Of a stretch of DNA of 64,000 nt, positions 14,801-28,670 are shown one piece after another. Source of the stretch: Saposhnikovia divaricata. Taxonomy: Eukaryota > Streptophyta > Magnoliopsida > Apiales > Apiaceae. The stretch lies in the NCBI GenBank assembly GCA_036435485.1, contig CM071595.1:1736001-1800000 (forward strand). The letters run 5' to 3'. The notes beneath the pieces were generated by a model. That model was given only the letters and a program-made list of their open reading frames with translations. It had not been told where the DNA came from and searched no databases. The position numbers were made by a program, and so were the translations under genes. Position 1 is the first letter of the stretch. Each line of letters begins with the position of its first letter.

Positions 14801-17387
14801 CAACAAAATGGTCCGACCCGATTTTTAACAATATCCCTTGTACTAACCCCTTTGAGGATAATCTAAAAACCGAGTTTTGACTATATCAGCTCCGATTCAG
14901 GTCTGAATTGCGTCAAATAAAATTTCGTTGAATTCCAATAACCCATAGGAACAAAATATGTAAAAATATCCTTAAAATGGTCCGACTCGATTTTTAACAA
15001 TATCCCGTGTACTAACCACTTTGAGGATTATCCGAAAACCGAGTTTCGTTCATATCAGCTCCGATTCAGGTCTGAATTGCGTCAAATAAAATTTCGTTGA
15101 ATTCCAATAATCCATAGGAACAAAATATGTAAAAATATCCTTAAAATGGTCCGACTCGATTTTTAACAATATCCCGTGTACTAACCACTTTCAGGATTAT
15201 CCGAAAACCGAGTTTCGTTCATATCAGCTCCGATTCAGGTCTGAATTGCATCAAATAAAATTTCGTTGAATTCCAATAACCCATAGGAACAAAGTATTTA
15301 AAAATATCCACAAAATGGTCCGACCCGATTTTTAACAATATCCCGTGTACTAACCCCTTTGAGAATTTTCCGAAAACCGAGTTTCGATCATATCAGCTCC
15401 GATCCGGTCTGAATTGCGTCAAATAAAATTTCGTTGAATTCCAATAACCCATAGGAACAAAATATTTAAAAATATCCACAAAATGGTCCGACTCGATTTT
15501 TAACAATATCCCGTGTACTAACCCCTTTGAGGATTATCCAAAAACCGAGTTTTGACTATATAAGCTCCGATACAGGTCTGAATTGTGTCAAATAAAATTT
15601 CGTTGAATTCCAATAACCCATAGGAACAAAATAGTTAAAAATATCAACAAAATGGTCCGACCCGATTTTTAACAATATCCCGTGTACTAAACCCTTTGAG
15701 GATTATCCAAAAACCGAGTTTTGACTATATCAGCTCCGATTCAGGTCTGAATTGCGTCAAATAAAATTTCGTTGAATTCCAATAACCCATAGGAACAAAA
15801 TATGTAAAAATATCCTTAAAATGGTCCGACTCGATTTTTAACAATATCCCGTGTACTAACCCCTTTGAGGATTATCCAAAAACCGAGTTTTGACTATATA
15901 AGCTCCGATACAGGTCTGAATTGTGTCAAATAAAATTTCGTTGAATTCCAATAACCCATAGGAACAAATATTTAAAAATATCCACAAAATGGTCCGACCC
16001 GATTTTTAACAATATCCCGTGTACTAACCCCTTTGAGAATTTTCCGAAAACCGAGTTTCGATCATATCAGCTCCGATTCCGGTCTGAATTGCGTCAAATA
16101 AAATTTCGTTGAATTCCAATAACCCATAGGAACAAAATATTTAAAAATATCCACAAAATGGCCCGACTCGATTTTTAACAATATCCCGTGTACTAACCCC
16201 TTTGAGGATTATCCAAAAACCGAGTTTTGACTATATAAGCTCCGATACAGGTCTGAATTGTGTCAAATAAAATTTCGTTGAATTCCAATAACCCATAGGA
16301 ACAAAATATTTAAAAATATCAACAAAATGGTCCGACCCGATTTTTAACAATATCCCTTGTACTAACCCCTTTGAGGATAATCTAAAAACCGAGTTTTGAC
16401 TATATCAGCTCCGATTCAGGTCTGAATTGCGTCAAATAAAATTTCGTTGAATTCCAATAACCCATAGGAACAAAATATGTAAAAATATCCTTAAAATGGT
16501 CCGACTCGATTTTTAACAATATCCCGTGTACTAACCACTTTGAGGATTATCCGAAAACCGAGTTTCGTTCATATCAGCTCCGATTCAGGTCTGAATTGCG
16601 TCAAATAAAATTTCGTTGAATTCCAATAATCCATAGGAACAAAATATGTAAAAATATCCTTAAAATGGTCCGACTCGATTTTTAACAATATCCCGTGTAC
16701 TAACCACTTTCAGGATTATCCGAAAACCGAGTTTCGTTCATATCAGCTCCGATTCAGGTCTGAATTGCATCAAATAAAATTTCGTTGAATTCCAATAACC
16801 CATAGGAACAAAGTATTTAAAAATATCCACAAAATGGTCCGACCCGATTTTTAACAATATCCCGTGTACTAACCCCTTTGAGAATTTTCCGAAAACCGAG
16901 TTTCGATCATATCAGCTCCGATCCGGTCTGAATTGCGTCAAATAAAATTTCGTTGAATTCCAATAACCCATAGGAACAAAATATTTAAAAATATCCACAA
17001 AATGGTCCGACTCGATTTTTAACAATATCCCGTGTACTAACCCCTTTGAGGATTATCCAAAAACCGAGTTTTGACTATATAAGCTCCGATACAGGTCTGA
17101 ATTGTGTCAAATAAAATTTCGTTGAATTCCAATAACCCATAGGAACAAAATATTTAAAAATATCAACAAAATGGTCCGACCCGATTTTTAACAATATCCC
17201 GTGTACTAAACCCTTTGAGGATTATCCAAAAACCGAGTTTTGACTATATCAGCTCCGATTCAGGTCTGAATTGCGTCAAATAAAATTTCGTTGAATTCCA
17301 ATAACCCATAGGAACAAAATATGTAAAAATATCCTTAAAATGGTCCGACTCGATTTTTAACAATATCCCGTGTACTAACCACTTTGA
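11818..17387 (+). repeat. HOR block I: 9-monomer unit of 1519 bp, about 3.7 copies
   Basis: Unit starts at 11818, 13337, 14856 and 16375 are each exactly 1519 bp apart. Monomer order is C-type, D/C hybrid ('aataatccatagg' then 'ccactttcagg'), D with 'attgcatcaaa', 168-bp A with 'ctccgatccgg', B with 'taaaccctttgagg', C, B/D chimera, A with 'ggcccgactcg', B. Private marks recur in register: 'atagttaaaa' at 12593, 14112 and 15631, and 'tatcccttgtac' at 14832 and 16351. The last copy is partial and passes into ordinary tetramers after 17387. The first monomer of copies 1-2 carries 'cagctctgattc' and 'ttcattgaatt'; in copies 3-4 it is a plain C. Confidence 0.92.
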
Positions 17388-20300
17388 GGATTATCCGAAA
17401 ACCGAGTTTCGTTCATATCAGCTCCGATTCAGGTCTGAATTGCGTCAAATAAAATTTCGTTGAATTCCAATAACCCATAGGAACAAAATATTTAAAAATA
17501 TCCACAAAATGGTCCGACCCGATTTTTAACAATATCCCGTGTACTAACCCCTTTGAGAATTTTCCGAAAACCGAGTTTCGATCATATCAGCTCCGATTCC
17601 GGTCCGAACTGCGTCAAATAAAATTTTGTTGAATTCCAATAACCCATAGGAACAAAATATGTAAAAATATCCACAAAATGGTCCGACTCGATTTTTAACA
17701 ATATCCCGTGTACTAACCCCTTTGAGGATTATCCCAAAACCGAGTTTTGACTATATAAGCTCCGATACAGGTCTGAATTGTGTCAAATAAAATTTCGTTG
17801 AATTCCAATAACCCATAGGAACAAAATATTTAAAAATATCAACAAAATGGTCCGACCCGATTTTTAACAATATCCCGTGTACTAACCCCTTTGAGGATTA
17901 TCTAAAAACCGAGTTTTGACTATATCAGCTCCGATTCAGGTCTGAATTGCGTCAAATAAAATTTCGTTGAATTCCAATAACCCATAGGAACAAAATATGT
18001 AAAAATATCCTTAAAATGGTCCGACTCGATTTTTAACAATATCCCGTGTACTAACCACTTTGAGGATTATCCGAAAACCGAGTTTCGTTCATATCAGCTC
18101 CGATTCAGGTCTGAATTGCGTCAAATAAAATTTCGTTGAATTCCAATAACCCATAGGAACAAAATATTTAAAAATATCCACAAAATGGTCCGACCCGATT
18201 TTTAACAATATCCCGTGTACTAACCCCTTTGAGAATTTTCCGAAAACCGAGTTTCGATCATATCAGCTCCGATTCCGGTCCGAACTGCGTCAAATAAAAT
18301 TTTGTTGAATTCCAATAACCCATAGGAACAAAATATGTAAAAATATCCACAAAATGGTCCGACTCGATTTTTAACAATATCCCGTGTACTAACCCCTTTG
18401 AGAATTATCCAAAAACCGAGTTTTGACTATAATAACTCCGATACAGGTCTGAATTGTGTCAAATAAAATTTCGTTGAATTCCAATAACCCATAGGAACAA
18501 AATATTTAAAAATATCAACAAAATGGTCCGACCCGATTTTTAACAATATCCCGTGTACTAACCCCTTTGAGGATTATCCAAAAACCGAGTTTTGACTATA
18601 TCAGCTCCGATTCAGGTCTGAATTGCGTCAAATAAAATTTCGTTGAATTCCAATAACCCATAGGAACAAAATATGTAAAAATATCCTTAAAATGGTCCGA
18701 CTCGATTTTTAAACATATCCCGTGTACTAACCACTTTGAGGATTATCCGAAAACCGAGTTTCGTTCATATCAGCTCCGATTCAGGTCTGAATTGCGTCAA
18801 ATAAAATTTCGTTGAATTCCAATAACTCATAGGAACAAAATATTTAAAAATATCCACAAAATGGTCCGACCCGATTTTTAACAATATCCCGTGTACTAAC
18901 CCCTTTGAGGATTATCCAAAAACCGAGTTTTGACTATATCAGCTCTGATTCAGGTATGAATTGCGTCAAATAAAATTTCATTGAATTCCAATAACCCATA
19001 GGAACAAAATATGTAAAAATATCCTTAAAATGGTCCGACTCGATTTTTAACAATATCCCGTGTACTAACCACTTTGAGGATTATCCGAAAACCGAGTTTC
19101 GTTCATATCAGCTCCGATTCAGGTCTGAATTGCATCAAATAAAATTTCGTTGAATTCCAATAACCCATAGGAAGAAAGTATTTAAAAATATCCACAAAAT
19201 GGTCCGACCCGATTTTTAACAATATCCCGTGTACTAACCCCTTTGAGAATTTTCCGAAAACCGAGTTTCGATCATATCAGCTCCGATCCGGTCTGAATTG
19301 CGTCAAATAAAATTTCGTTGAATTCCAATAACCCATAGGAACAAAATATTTAAAAATATCCTTAAAATGGTCCGACCCGATTTTTAACAATATCCCGTGT
19401 ACTAACCCCTTTGAGAATTTTCCGAAAACCGAGTTTCGATCATATCAGCTCCGATCCGGTCTGAATTGCGTCAAATAAAATTTCGTTGAATTCCAATAAC
19501 CCATAGGAACAAAATATTTAAAAATATCCACAAAATGGTCCGACTCGATTTTTAACAATATCCCGTGTACTAACCCCTTTGAGGATTATCCAACAACCGA
19601 GTTTTGACTATATAAGCTCCGATACAGGTCTGAATTGTGTCAAATAAAATTTCGTTGAATTCCAATAACCCATAGGAACAAAATATTTAAAAATATCAAC
19701 AAAATGGTCCGACCCGATTTTTAACAATATCCCGTGTACTAAACCCTTTGAGGATTATCCAAAAACCGAGTTTTGACTATATCAGCTCCGATTCAGGTCT
19801 GAATTGCGTCAAATAAAATTTCGTTGAATTCCAATAACCCATAGGAACAAAATATGTAAAAATATCCTTAAAATGGTCCGACTCGATTTTTAACAATATC
19901 CCGTGTACTAACCACTTTGAGGATTTTCCGAAAACCGAGTTTCGTTCATATCAGCTCCGATTCAGGTCTGAATTGCGTCAAATAAAATTTCGTTGAATTC
20001 CAATAACCCATAGGAACAAAATATTTAAAAATATCCACAAAATGGTCCGACCCGATTTTTAACAATATCCCGTGTACTAACCCCTTTGAGAATTTTCCGA
20101 AAACCGAGTTTCGATCATATCAGCTCCGATTCCGGTCCGAACTGCGTCAAATAAAATTTTGTTGAATTCCAATAACCCATAGGAACAAAATATGTAAAAA
20201 TATCCACAAAATGGTCCGACTCGATTTTTAACAATATCCCGTGTACTAACCCCTTTGAGGATTATCCCAAAACTGAGTTTTGACTATATAAGCTCCGATA

Positions 20301-20765
20301 CAGGTCTGAATTGTGTCAAATAAAATTTCGTTGAATTCCAATAACCCATAGGAACAAAATATTTAAAAATATCAACAAAATGGTCCGACCCGATTTTTAA
20401 CAATATCCCGTGTACTAACCCCTTTGAGGATTATCCAAAAACCGAGTTTTGACTATATCAGCTCCGATTCAGGTCTGAATTGCGTCAAATAAAATTTCGT
20501 TGAATTCCAATAACCCATAGGAACAAAATATGTAAAAATATCCTTAAAATGGTCCGACTCGATTTTTAACAATATCCCGTGTACTAACCACTTTGAGGAT
20601 TATCCGAAAACCGAGTTTCGTTCATATCAGCTCCGATTCAGGTCTGAATTGCGTCAAATAAAATTTCGTTGAATTCCAATAACCCATAGGAACAAAATAT
20701 TTAAAAATATCCACAAAATGGTCCGACCCGATTTTTAACAATATCCCGTGTACTAACCCCTTTGA

Positions 20766-21103
20766 GAATTTTCCGAAAACCGAGTTTCGATCATATCAGC
20801 TCCGATTCCGGTCCGAACTGCGTCAAATAAAATTTTGTTGAATTCCAATAACCCATAGGAACAAAATATGTTAAAATATCCACAAAATGGTCCGACTCGA
20901 TTTTTAACAATATCCCGTGTACTAACCCCTTTGAGAATTTTCCGAAAACCGAGTTTCGATCATATCAGCTCCGATTCCGGTCCGAACTGCGTCAAATAAA
21001 ATTTTGTTGAATTCCAATAACCCATAGGAACAAAATATGTAAAAATATCCACAAAATGGTCCGACTCGATTTTTAACAATATCCCGTGTACTAACCCCTT
21101 TGA
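20766..21103 (+). repeat. Single-monomer tandem duplication (2 x 169 bp)
   Basis: Two consecutive A-class monomers of the 'ggtccgaactgcg' subtype sit at 20766-20934 and 20935-21103, where the surrounding A-B-C-D order predicts one. They differ by 'atatgttaaaatatcc' in the first against 'atatgtaaaaatatcc' in the second. This is an independent one-monomer gain. Confidence 0.88.
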
Positions 21104-24100
21104 GGATTATCCCAAAACTGAGTTTTGACTATATAAGCTCCGATACAGGTCTGAATTGTGTCAAATAAAATTTCGTTGAATTCCAATAACCCATAGGAAC
21201 AAAATATTTAAAAATATCAACAAAATGGTCCGACCCGATTTTTAACAATATCCCGTGTACTAACCCCTTTGAGGATTATCCAAAAACCGAGTTTTGACTA
21301 TATCAGCTCCGATTCAGGTCTGAATTGCGTCAAATAAAATTTCGTTGAATTCCAATAACCCATAGGAACAAAATATGTAAAAATATCCTTAAAATGGTCC
21401 GACTCGATTTTTAACAATATCCCGTGTACTAACCACTTTGAGGATTATCCGAAAACCGAGTTTCGTTCATATCAGCTCCGATTCAGGTCTGAATTGCGTC
21501 AAATAAAATTTCGTTGAATTCCAATAACCCATAGGAACAAAATATTTAAAAATATCCACAAAATGGTCCGACCCGATTTTTAACAATATCCCGTGTACTA
21601 ACCCCTTTGAGAATTTTCCGAAAACCGAGTTTCGATCATATCAGCTCCGATTCCGGTCCGAACTGCGTCAAATAAAATTTTGTTGAATTCCAATAACCCA
21701 TAGGAACAAAATATGTTAAAATATCCACAAAATGGTCCGACTCGATTTTTAACAATATTCCGTGTACTAACCCCTTTGAGAATTATCCAAAAACCGAGTT
21801 TTGACTATAATAACTCCGATACAGGTCTGAATTGTGTCAAATAAAATTTCGTTGAATTCCAATAACCCATAGGAACAAAATATTTAAAAATATCAACAAA
21901 ATGGTCCGACCCGATTTTTAACAATATCCCGTGTACTAACCCCTTTGAGGATTATCCAAAAACCGAGTTTTGACTATATCAGCTCCGATTCAGGTCTGAA
22001 TTGCGTCAAATAAAATTTCGTAGAATTCCAATAACCCATAGGAACAAAATATGTAAAAATATCCTTAAAATGGTCCGACTCGATTTTTAAACATATCCCG
22101 TGTACTAACCACTTTGAGGATTATCCGAAAACCGAGTTTCGTTCATATAAGCTCCGATACAGGTCTGAATTCTGTCAAATAAAATTTCGTTGAATTCCAA
22201 TAACCCATAGGAACAAAATATTTAAAAATATCAACAAAATGGTCCGACCCGATTTTTAACAATATCCCGTGTACTAACCCCTTTGAGGATTATCCAAAAA
22301 CCGAGTTTTGACTATATCAGCTCCGATTCAGGTCTGAATTGCGTCAAATAAAATTTCGTTGAATTCCAATAACCCATAGGAACAAAATATGTAAAAATAT
22401 CCTTAAAATGGTTCGACTCGATTTTTAACAATATCCCGTGTACTAATCACTTTGAGGATTATCCGAAAACCGAGTTTCGTTCATATCAGCTCCGATTCAG
22501 GTCTGAATTGCGTCAAATAAAATTTCGTTGAATTCCAATAACCCATAGGAACAAAATATTTAAAAATATCCACAAAATGGTCCGACCCGATTTTTAACAA
22601 TATCCCGTGTACTAACCCCTTTGAGAATTTTCCGAAAACCGAGTTTCGATCATATCAGCTCCGATTCCGGTCCGAACTGCATCAAATAAAATTTCGTTGA
22701 ATTCCAATAACCCATAGGAACAAAGTATTTAAAAATATCCACAAAATGGTCGGACCCGATTTTTAACAATATCCCGTGTACTAACCCCTTTGAGAATTTT
22801 CCGAAAATCGAGTTTCGATCATATCAGCTCCGATCCGGTCTGAATTGCGTCAAATAAAATTTCGTTGAATTCCAATAACCCATAGGAACAAAATATTTAA
22901 AAATATCCACAAAATGGTCCGACCCGATTTTTAACAATATCCCGTGTACTAACCCCTTTGAGGATTATCCAAAAACCGAGTTTTGACTATATCAGCTCCG
23001 ATTCAGGTCTGAATTGCGTCAAATAAAATTTCGTTGAATTCCAATAACCCATAGGAACAAAATATTTAAAAATATCAACAAAATGGTCCGACCCGATTTT
23101 TAACAATATCCCGTGTACTAACCCCTTTGAGGATTATCCCAAAACCGAGTTTTGACTATATAAGCTCCGATACAGGTCTGAATTCTGTCAAATAAAATTT
23201 CGTTGAATTCCAATAACCCATAGGAACAAAATATTTAAAAATATCAACAAAATGGTCCGACCCGATTTTTAACAATATCCCGTGTACTAACCCCTTTGAG
23301 GATTATCCAAAAACCGAGTTTTGACTATATCAGCTCCGATTCAGGTCTGAATTGCGTCAAATAAAATTTCGTTGAATTCCAATAACCCATAGGAACAAAA
23401 TATGTAAAAATATCCTTAAAATGGTCCGACTCGATTTTTAACAATATCCCGTGTACTAACCACTTTGAGGATTATCCGAAAACCGAGTTTCGTTCATATC
23501 AGCTCCGATTCAGGTCTGAATTGCGTCAAATAAAATTTCGTTGAATTCCAATAACCCATAGGAACAAAATATTTAAAAATATCCACAAAATGGTCCGACC
23601 CGATTTTTAACAATATCCCGTGTACTAACCCCTTTGAGAATTTTCCGAAAACCGAGTTTCGATCATATCAGCTCCGATTCCGGTCCGAACTGCGTCAAAT
23701 AAAATTTTGTTGAATTCCAATAACCCATAGGAACAAAATATGTAAAAAAATCCACAAAATGGTCCGACTCGATTTTTAACAATATCTCGTGGACTAACCC
23801 CTTTGAGAATTATCCAAAAACCGAGTTTTGACTATAATAACTCCGATACAGGTCTGAATTGTGTCAAATAAAATTTCGTTGAATTCCAATAACCCATAGG
23901 AACAAAGTATTTAAAAATATCCACAAAATGGTCTGACCCGATTTTTAACAATATCCCGTGTACTAACCCCTTTGAGAATTTTCCGAAAACCGAGTTTCGA
24001 TCATATCAGCCCCGATCCGGTCTGAATTGCGTCAAATAAAATTTCGTTGAATTCCAATAACCCATAGGAACAAAATATTTAAAAATATCCACAAAATGGT

Positions 24101-24749
24101 CCGACTCGATTTTTAACAATATCCCGTGTACTAACCCCTTTGAGGATTATCCAAAAACCGAGTTTTGACTATATAAGCTCCGATACAGGTCTGAATTGTG
24201 TCAAATAAAATTTCGTTAAATTCCAATAACCCATAGGAACAAAATATTTAAAAATATCAACAAAATGGTCCGACCCGATTTTTAACAATATCCCGGGTAC
24301 TAACCCCTTTGAGGATTATCCAAAAATCGAGTTTTGACTATATCAGCTCTGATTCAGGTCTGAATTGCGTCAAATAAAATTTCATTGAATTCCAATAACC
24401 CATAGGAACAAAATATGTAAAAATATCCTTAAAATGGTCCGACTCGATTTTTAACAATATCCCGTGTACTAACCACTTTGAGGATTATCCGAAAACCGAG
24501 TTTCGTTCATATCAGCTCCGATTCAGGTCTGAATTGCGTCAAATAAAATTTCGTTGAATTCCAATAATCCATAGGAACAAAATATGCAAAAATATCCTTA
24601 AAATGGTCCGACTCGATTTTTAACAATATCCCGTGTACTAACCACTTTCAGGATTATCCGAAAACCGAGTTTCGTTCATATCAGCTCCGATTCAGGTCTG
24701 AATTGCATCAAATAAAATTTCGTTGAATTCCAATAACCCATAGGAACAA

Positions 24750-27700
24750 AGTATTTAAAAATATCCACAAAATGGTCCGACCCGATTTTTAACAATATCC
24801 CGTGTACTAACCCCTTTGAGAATTTTCCGAAAACCGAGTTTCGATCATATCAGCTCCGATCCGGTCTGAATTGCGTCAAATAAAATTTCGTTGAATTCCA
24901 ATAACCCATAGGAACAAAATATTTAAAAATATCCACAAAATGGTCCGACCCGATTTTTAACAATATCCCGTGTACTAACCCCTTTGAGGATTATCCAAAA
25001 ACCGAGTTTTGACTATATCAGCTCCGATTCAGGTCTGAATTGCGTCAAATAAAATTTCGTTGAATTCCAATAACCCATAGGAACAAAATATTTAAAAATA
25101 TCAACAAAATGGTCCGACCCGATTTTTAACAATATCCCGTGTACTAACCCCTTTGAGGATTATCCCAAAACCGAGTTTTGACTATATAAGCTCCGATACA
25201 GGTCTGAATTCTGTCAAATAAAATTTCGTTGAATTCCAATAACCCAAAGGAACAAAATATTTAAAAATATCAACAAAATGGTCCGACCCGATTTTTAACA
25301 ATATCCCGTGTACTAACCCCTTTGAGGATTATCCAAAAACCGAGTTTTGACTATATCAGCTCCGATTCAGGTCTGAATTGCGTCAAATAAAATTTCGTTG
25401 AATTCCAATAACCCATAGGAACAAAATATGTAAAAATATCCTTAAAATGGTCCGACTCGATTTTTAACAATATCCCGTGTACTAACCACTTTGAGGATTA
25501 TCCGAAAACCGAGTTTCGTTCATATCAGCTCCGATTCAGGTCTGAATTGCGTCAAATAAAATTTCGTTGAATTCCAATAACCCATAGGAACAAAATATTT
25601 AAAAATATCCACAAAATGGTCCGACCCGATTTTTAACAATATCCCGTGTACTAACCCCTTTGAGAATTTTCCGAAAACCGAGTTTCGATCATATCAGCTC
25701 CGATTCCGGTCCGAACTGCATCAAATAAAATTTCGTTGAATTCCAATAACCCATAGGAACAAAGTATTTAAAAATATCCACAAAATGGTCGGACCCAATT
25801 TTTAACAATATCCCGTGTACTAACCCCTTTGAGAATTTTCCGAAAATCGAGTTTCGATCATATCAGCTCCGATCCGGTCTGAATTGCGTCAAATAAAATT
25901 TCGTTGAATTCCAATAACCCATAGGAACAAAATATTTAAAAATATCCACAAAATGGTCCGACCCGATTTTTAACAATATCCCGTGTACTAACCCCTTTGA
26001 GGATTATCCAAAAACCGAGTTTTGACTATATCAGCTCCGATTCAGGTCTGAATTGCGTCAAATAAAATTTCGTTGAATTCCAATAACCCATAGGAACAAA
26101 ATATTTAAAAATATCAACAAAATGGTCCGACCCGATTTTTAACAATATCCCGTGTACTAACCCCTTTGAGGATTATCCCAAAACCGAGTTTTGACTATAT
26201 AAGCTCCGATACAGGTCTGAATTCTGTCAAATAAAATTTCGTTGAATTCCAATAACCCATAGGAACAAAATATTTAAAAATATCAACAAAATGGTCCGAC
26301 CCGATTTTTAACAATATCCCGTGTACTAACCCCTTTGAGGATTATCCAAAAACCGAGTTTTGACTATATCAGCTCCGATTCAGGTCTGAATTGCGTCAAA
26401 TAAAATTTCGTTGAATTCCAATAACCCATAGGAACAAAATATGTAAAAATATCCTTAAAATGGTCCGACTCGATTTTTAACAATATCCCGTGTACTAACC
26501 ACTTTGAGGATTATCCGAAAACCGAGTTTCGTTCATATCAGCTCCGATTCAGGTCTGAATTGCGTCAAATAAAATTTCGTTGAATTCCAATAACCCATAG
26601 GAACAAAATATTTAAAAATATCCACAAAATGGTCCGACCCGATTTTTAACAATATCCCGTGTACTAACCCCTTTGAGAATTTTCCGAAAACCGAGTTTCG
26701 ATCATATCAGCTCCGATTCCGGTCCGAACTGCGTCAAATAAAATTTTGTTGAATTCCAATAACCCATAGGAACAAAATATGTAAAAAAATCCACAAAATG
26801 GTCCGACTCGATTTTTAACAATATCTCGTGTACTAACCCCTTTGAGAATTATCCAAAAACCGAGTTTTGACTATAATAACTCCGATACAGGTCTGAATTG
26901 TGTCAAATAAAATTTCGTTGAATTCCAATAACCCATAGGAACAAAATATTTAAAAATATCAACAAAATGGTCCGACCCGATTTTTAACAATATCCCGTGT
27001 ACTAACCCCTTTGAGGATTATCCAAAAACCGAGTTTTGACTATATCAGCTCCGATTCAGGTCTGAATTGCGTCAAATAAAATTTCGTTGAATTCCAATAA
27101 CCCATAGGAACAAAATATGTAAAAATATCCTTAAAATGGTCCGACTCGATTTTTAAACATATCCCGTGTACTAACCACTTTGAGGATTATCCGAAAACCG
27201 AGTTTCGTTCATATCAGCTCCGATTCAGGTCTGAATTGCGTCAAATAAAATTTCGTTGAATTCCAATAACTCATAGGAACAAAATATTTAAAAATATCCA
27301 CAAAATGGTCCGACCCGATTTTTAACAATATCCCGTGTACTAACCCCTTTGAGGATTATCCAAAAACCGAGTTTTGACTATATCAGCTCTGATTCAGGTC
27401 TGAATTGCGTCAAATAAAATTTCATTGAATTCCAATAACCCATAGGAACAAAATATGTAAAAATATCCTTAAAATGGTCCGACTCGATTTTTAACAATAT
27501 CCCGTGTACTAACCACTTTGAGGATTATCCGAAAACCGAGTTTCGTTCATATCAGCTCCGATTCAGGTCTGAATTGCGTCAAATAAAATTTCGTTGAATT
27601 CCAATAATCCATAGGAACAAAATATGTAAAAATATCCTTAAAATGGTCCGACTCGATTTTTAACAATATCCCGTGTACTAACCACTTTCAGGATTATCCG

Positions 27701-28670
27701 AAAACCGAGTTTCGTTCATATCAGCTCCGATTCAGGTCTGAATTGCATCAAATAAAATTTCGTTGAATTCCAATAACCCATAGGAACAAAGTATTTAAAA
27801 ATATCCACAAAATGGTCCGACCCGATTTTTAACAATATCCCGTGTACTAACCCCTTTGAGAATTTTCCGAAAACCGAGTTTCGATCATATCAGCTCCGAT
27901 CCGGTCTGAATTGCGTCAAATAAAATTTCGTTGAATTCCAATAACCCATAGGAACAAAATATTTAAAAATATCCACAAAATGGTCCGACTCGATTTTTAA
28001 CAATATCCCGTGTACTAACCCCTTTGAGGATTATCCAAAAACCGAGTTTTGACTATATAAGCTCCGATACAGGTCTGAATTGTGTCAAATAAAATTTCGT
28101 TGAATTCCAATAACCCATAGGAACAAAATATTTAAAAATATCAACAAAATGGTCCGACCCGATTTTTAACAATATCCCGTGTACTAAACCCTTTGAGGAT
28201 TATCCAAAAACCGAGTTTTGACTATATCAGCTCCGATTCAGGTCTGAATTGCGTCAAATAAAATTTCGTTGAATTCCAATAACCCATAGGAACAAAATAT
28301 GTAAAAATATCCTTAAAATGGTCCGACTCGATTTTTAACAATATCCCGTGTACTAACCACTTTGAGGATTATCCGAAAACCGAGTTTCGTTCATATCAGC
28401 TCCGATTCAGGTCTGAATTGCGTCAAATAAAATTTCGTTGAATTCCAATAACCCATAGGAACAAAGTATTTAAAAATATCCACAAAATGGTCCGACCCGA
28501 TTTTTAACAATATCCCGTGTACTAACCCCTTTGAGAATTTTCCGAAAACCGAGTTTCGATCATATCAGCCCCGATCCGGTCTGAATTGCGTCAAATAAAA
28601 TTTCGTTGAATTCCAATAACCCATAGGAACAAAATATTTAAAAATATCCACAAAATGGTCCGACTCGATT
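24750..28670 (+). repeat. Left copy of a dispersed ~3.9-kb satellite block
   Basis: From about 24750 the sequence matches the region 7260 bp downstream (43 monomers). Examples are 'gaattctgtcaaa' at 25208 and 26221 against 32468 and 33481, 'aataactcatagg' near 27267 against 34525, and 'cagccccgatccgg' near 28566 against 35825. Left of the block the pair differ at diagnostic sites ('attgcatcaaa' versus 'attgcgtcaaa'). Right of about 28675 they split again ('tatctcgtgtac' versus 'tatcccgtgtac'). Confidence 0.8.
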
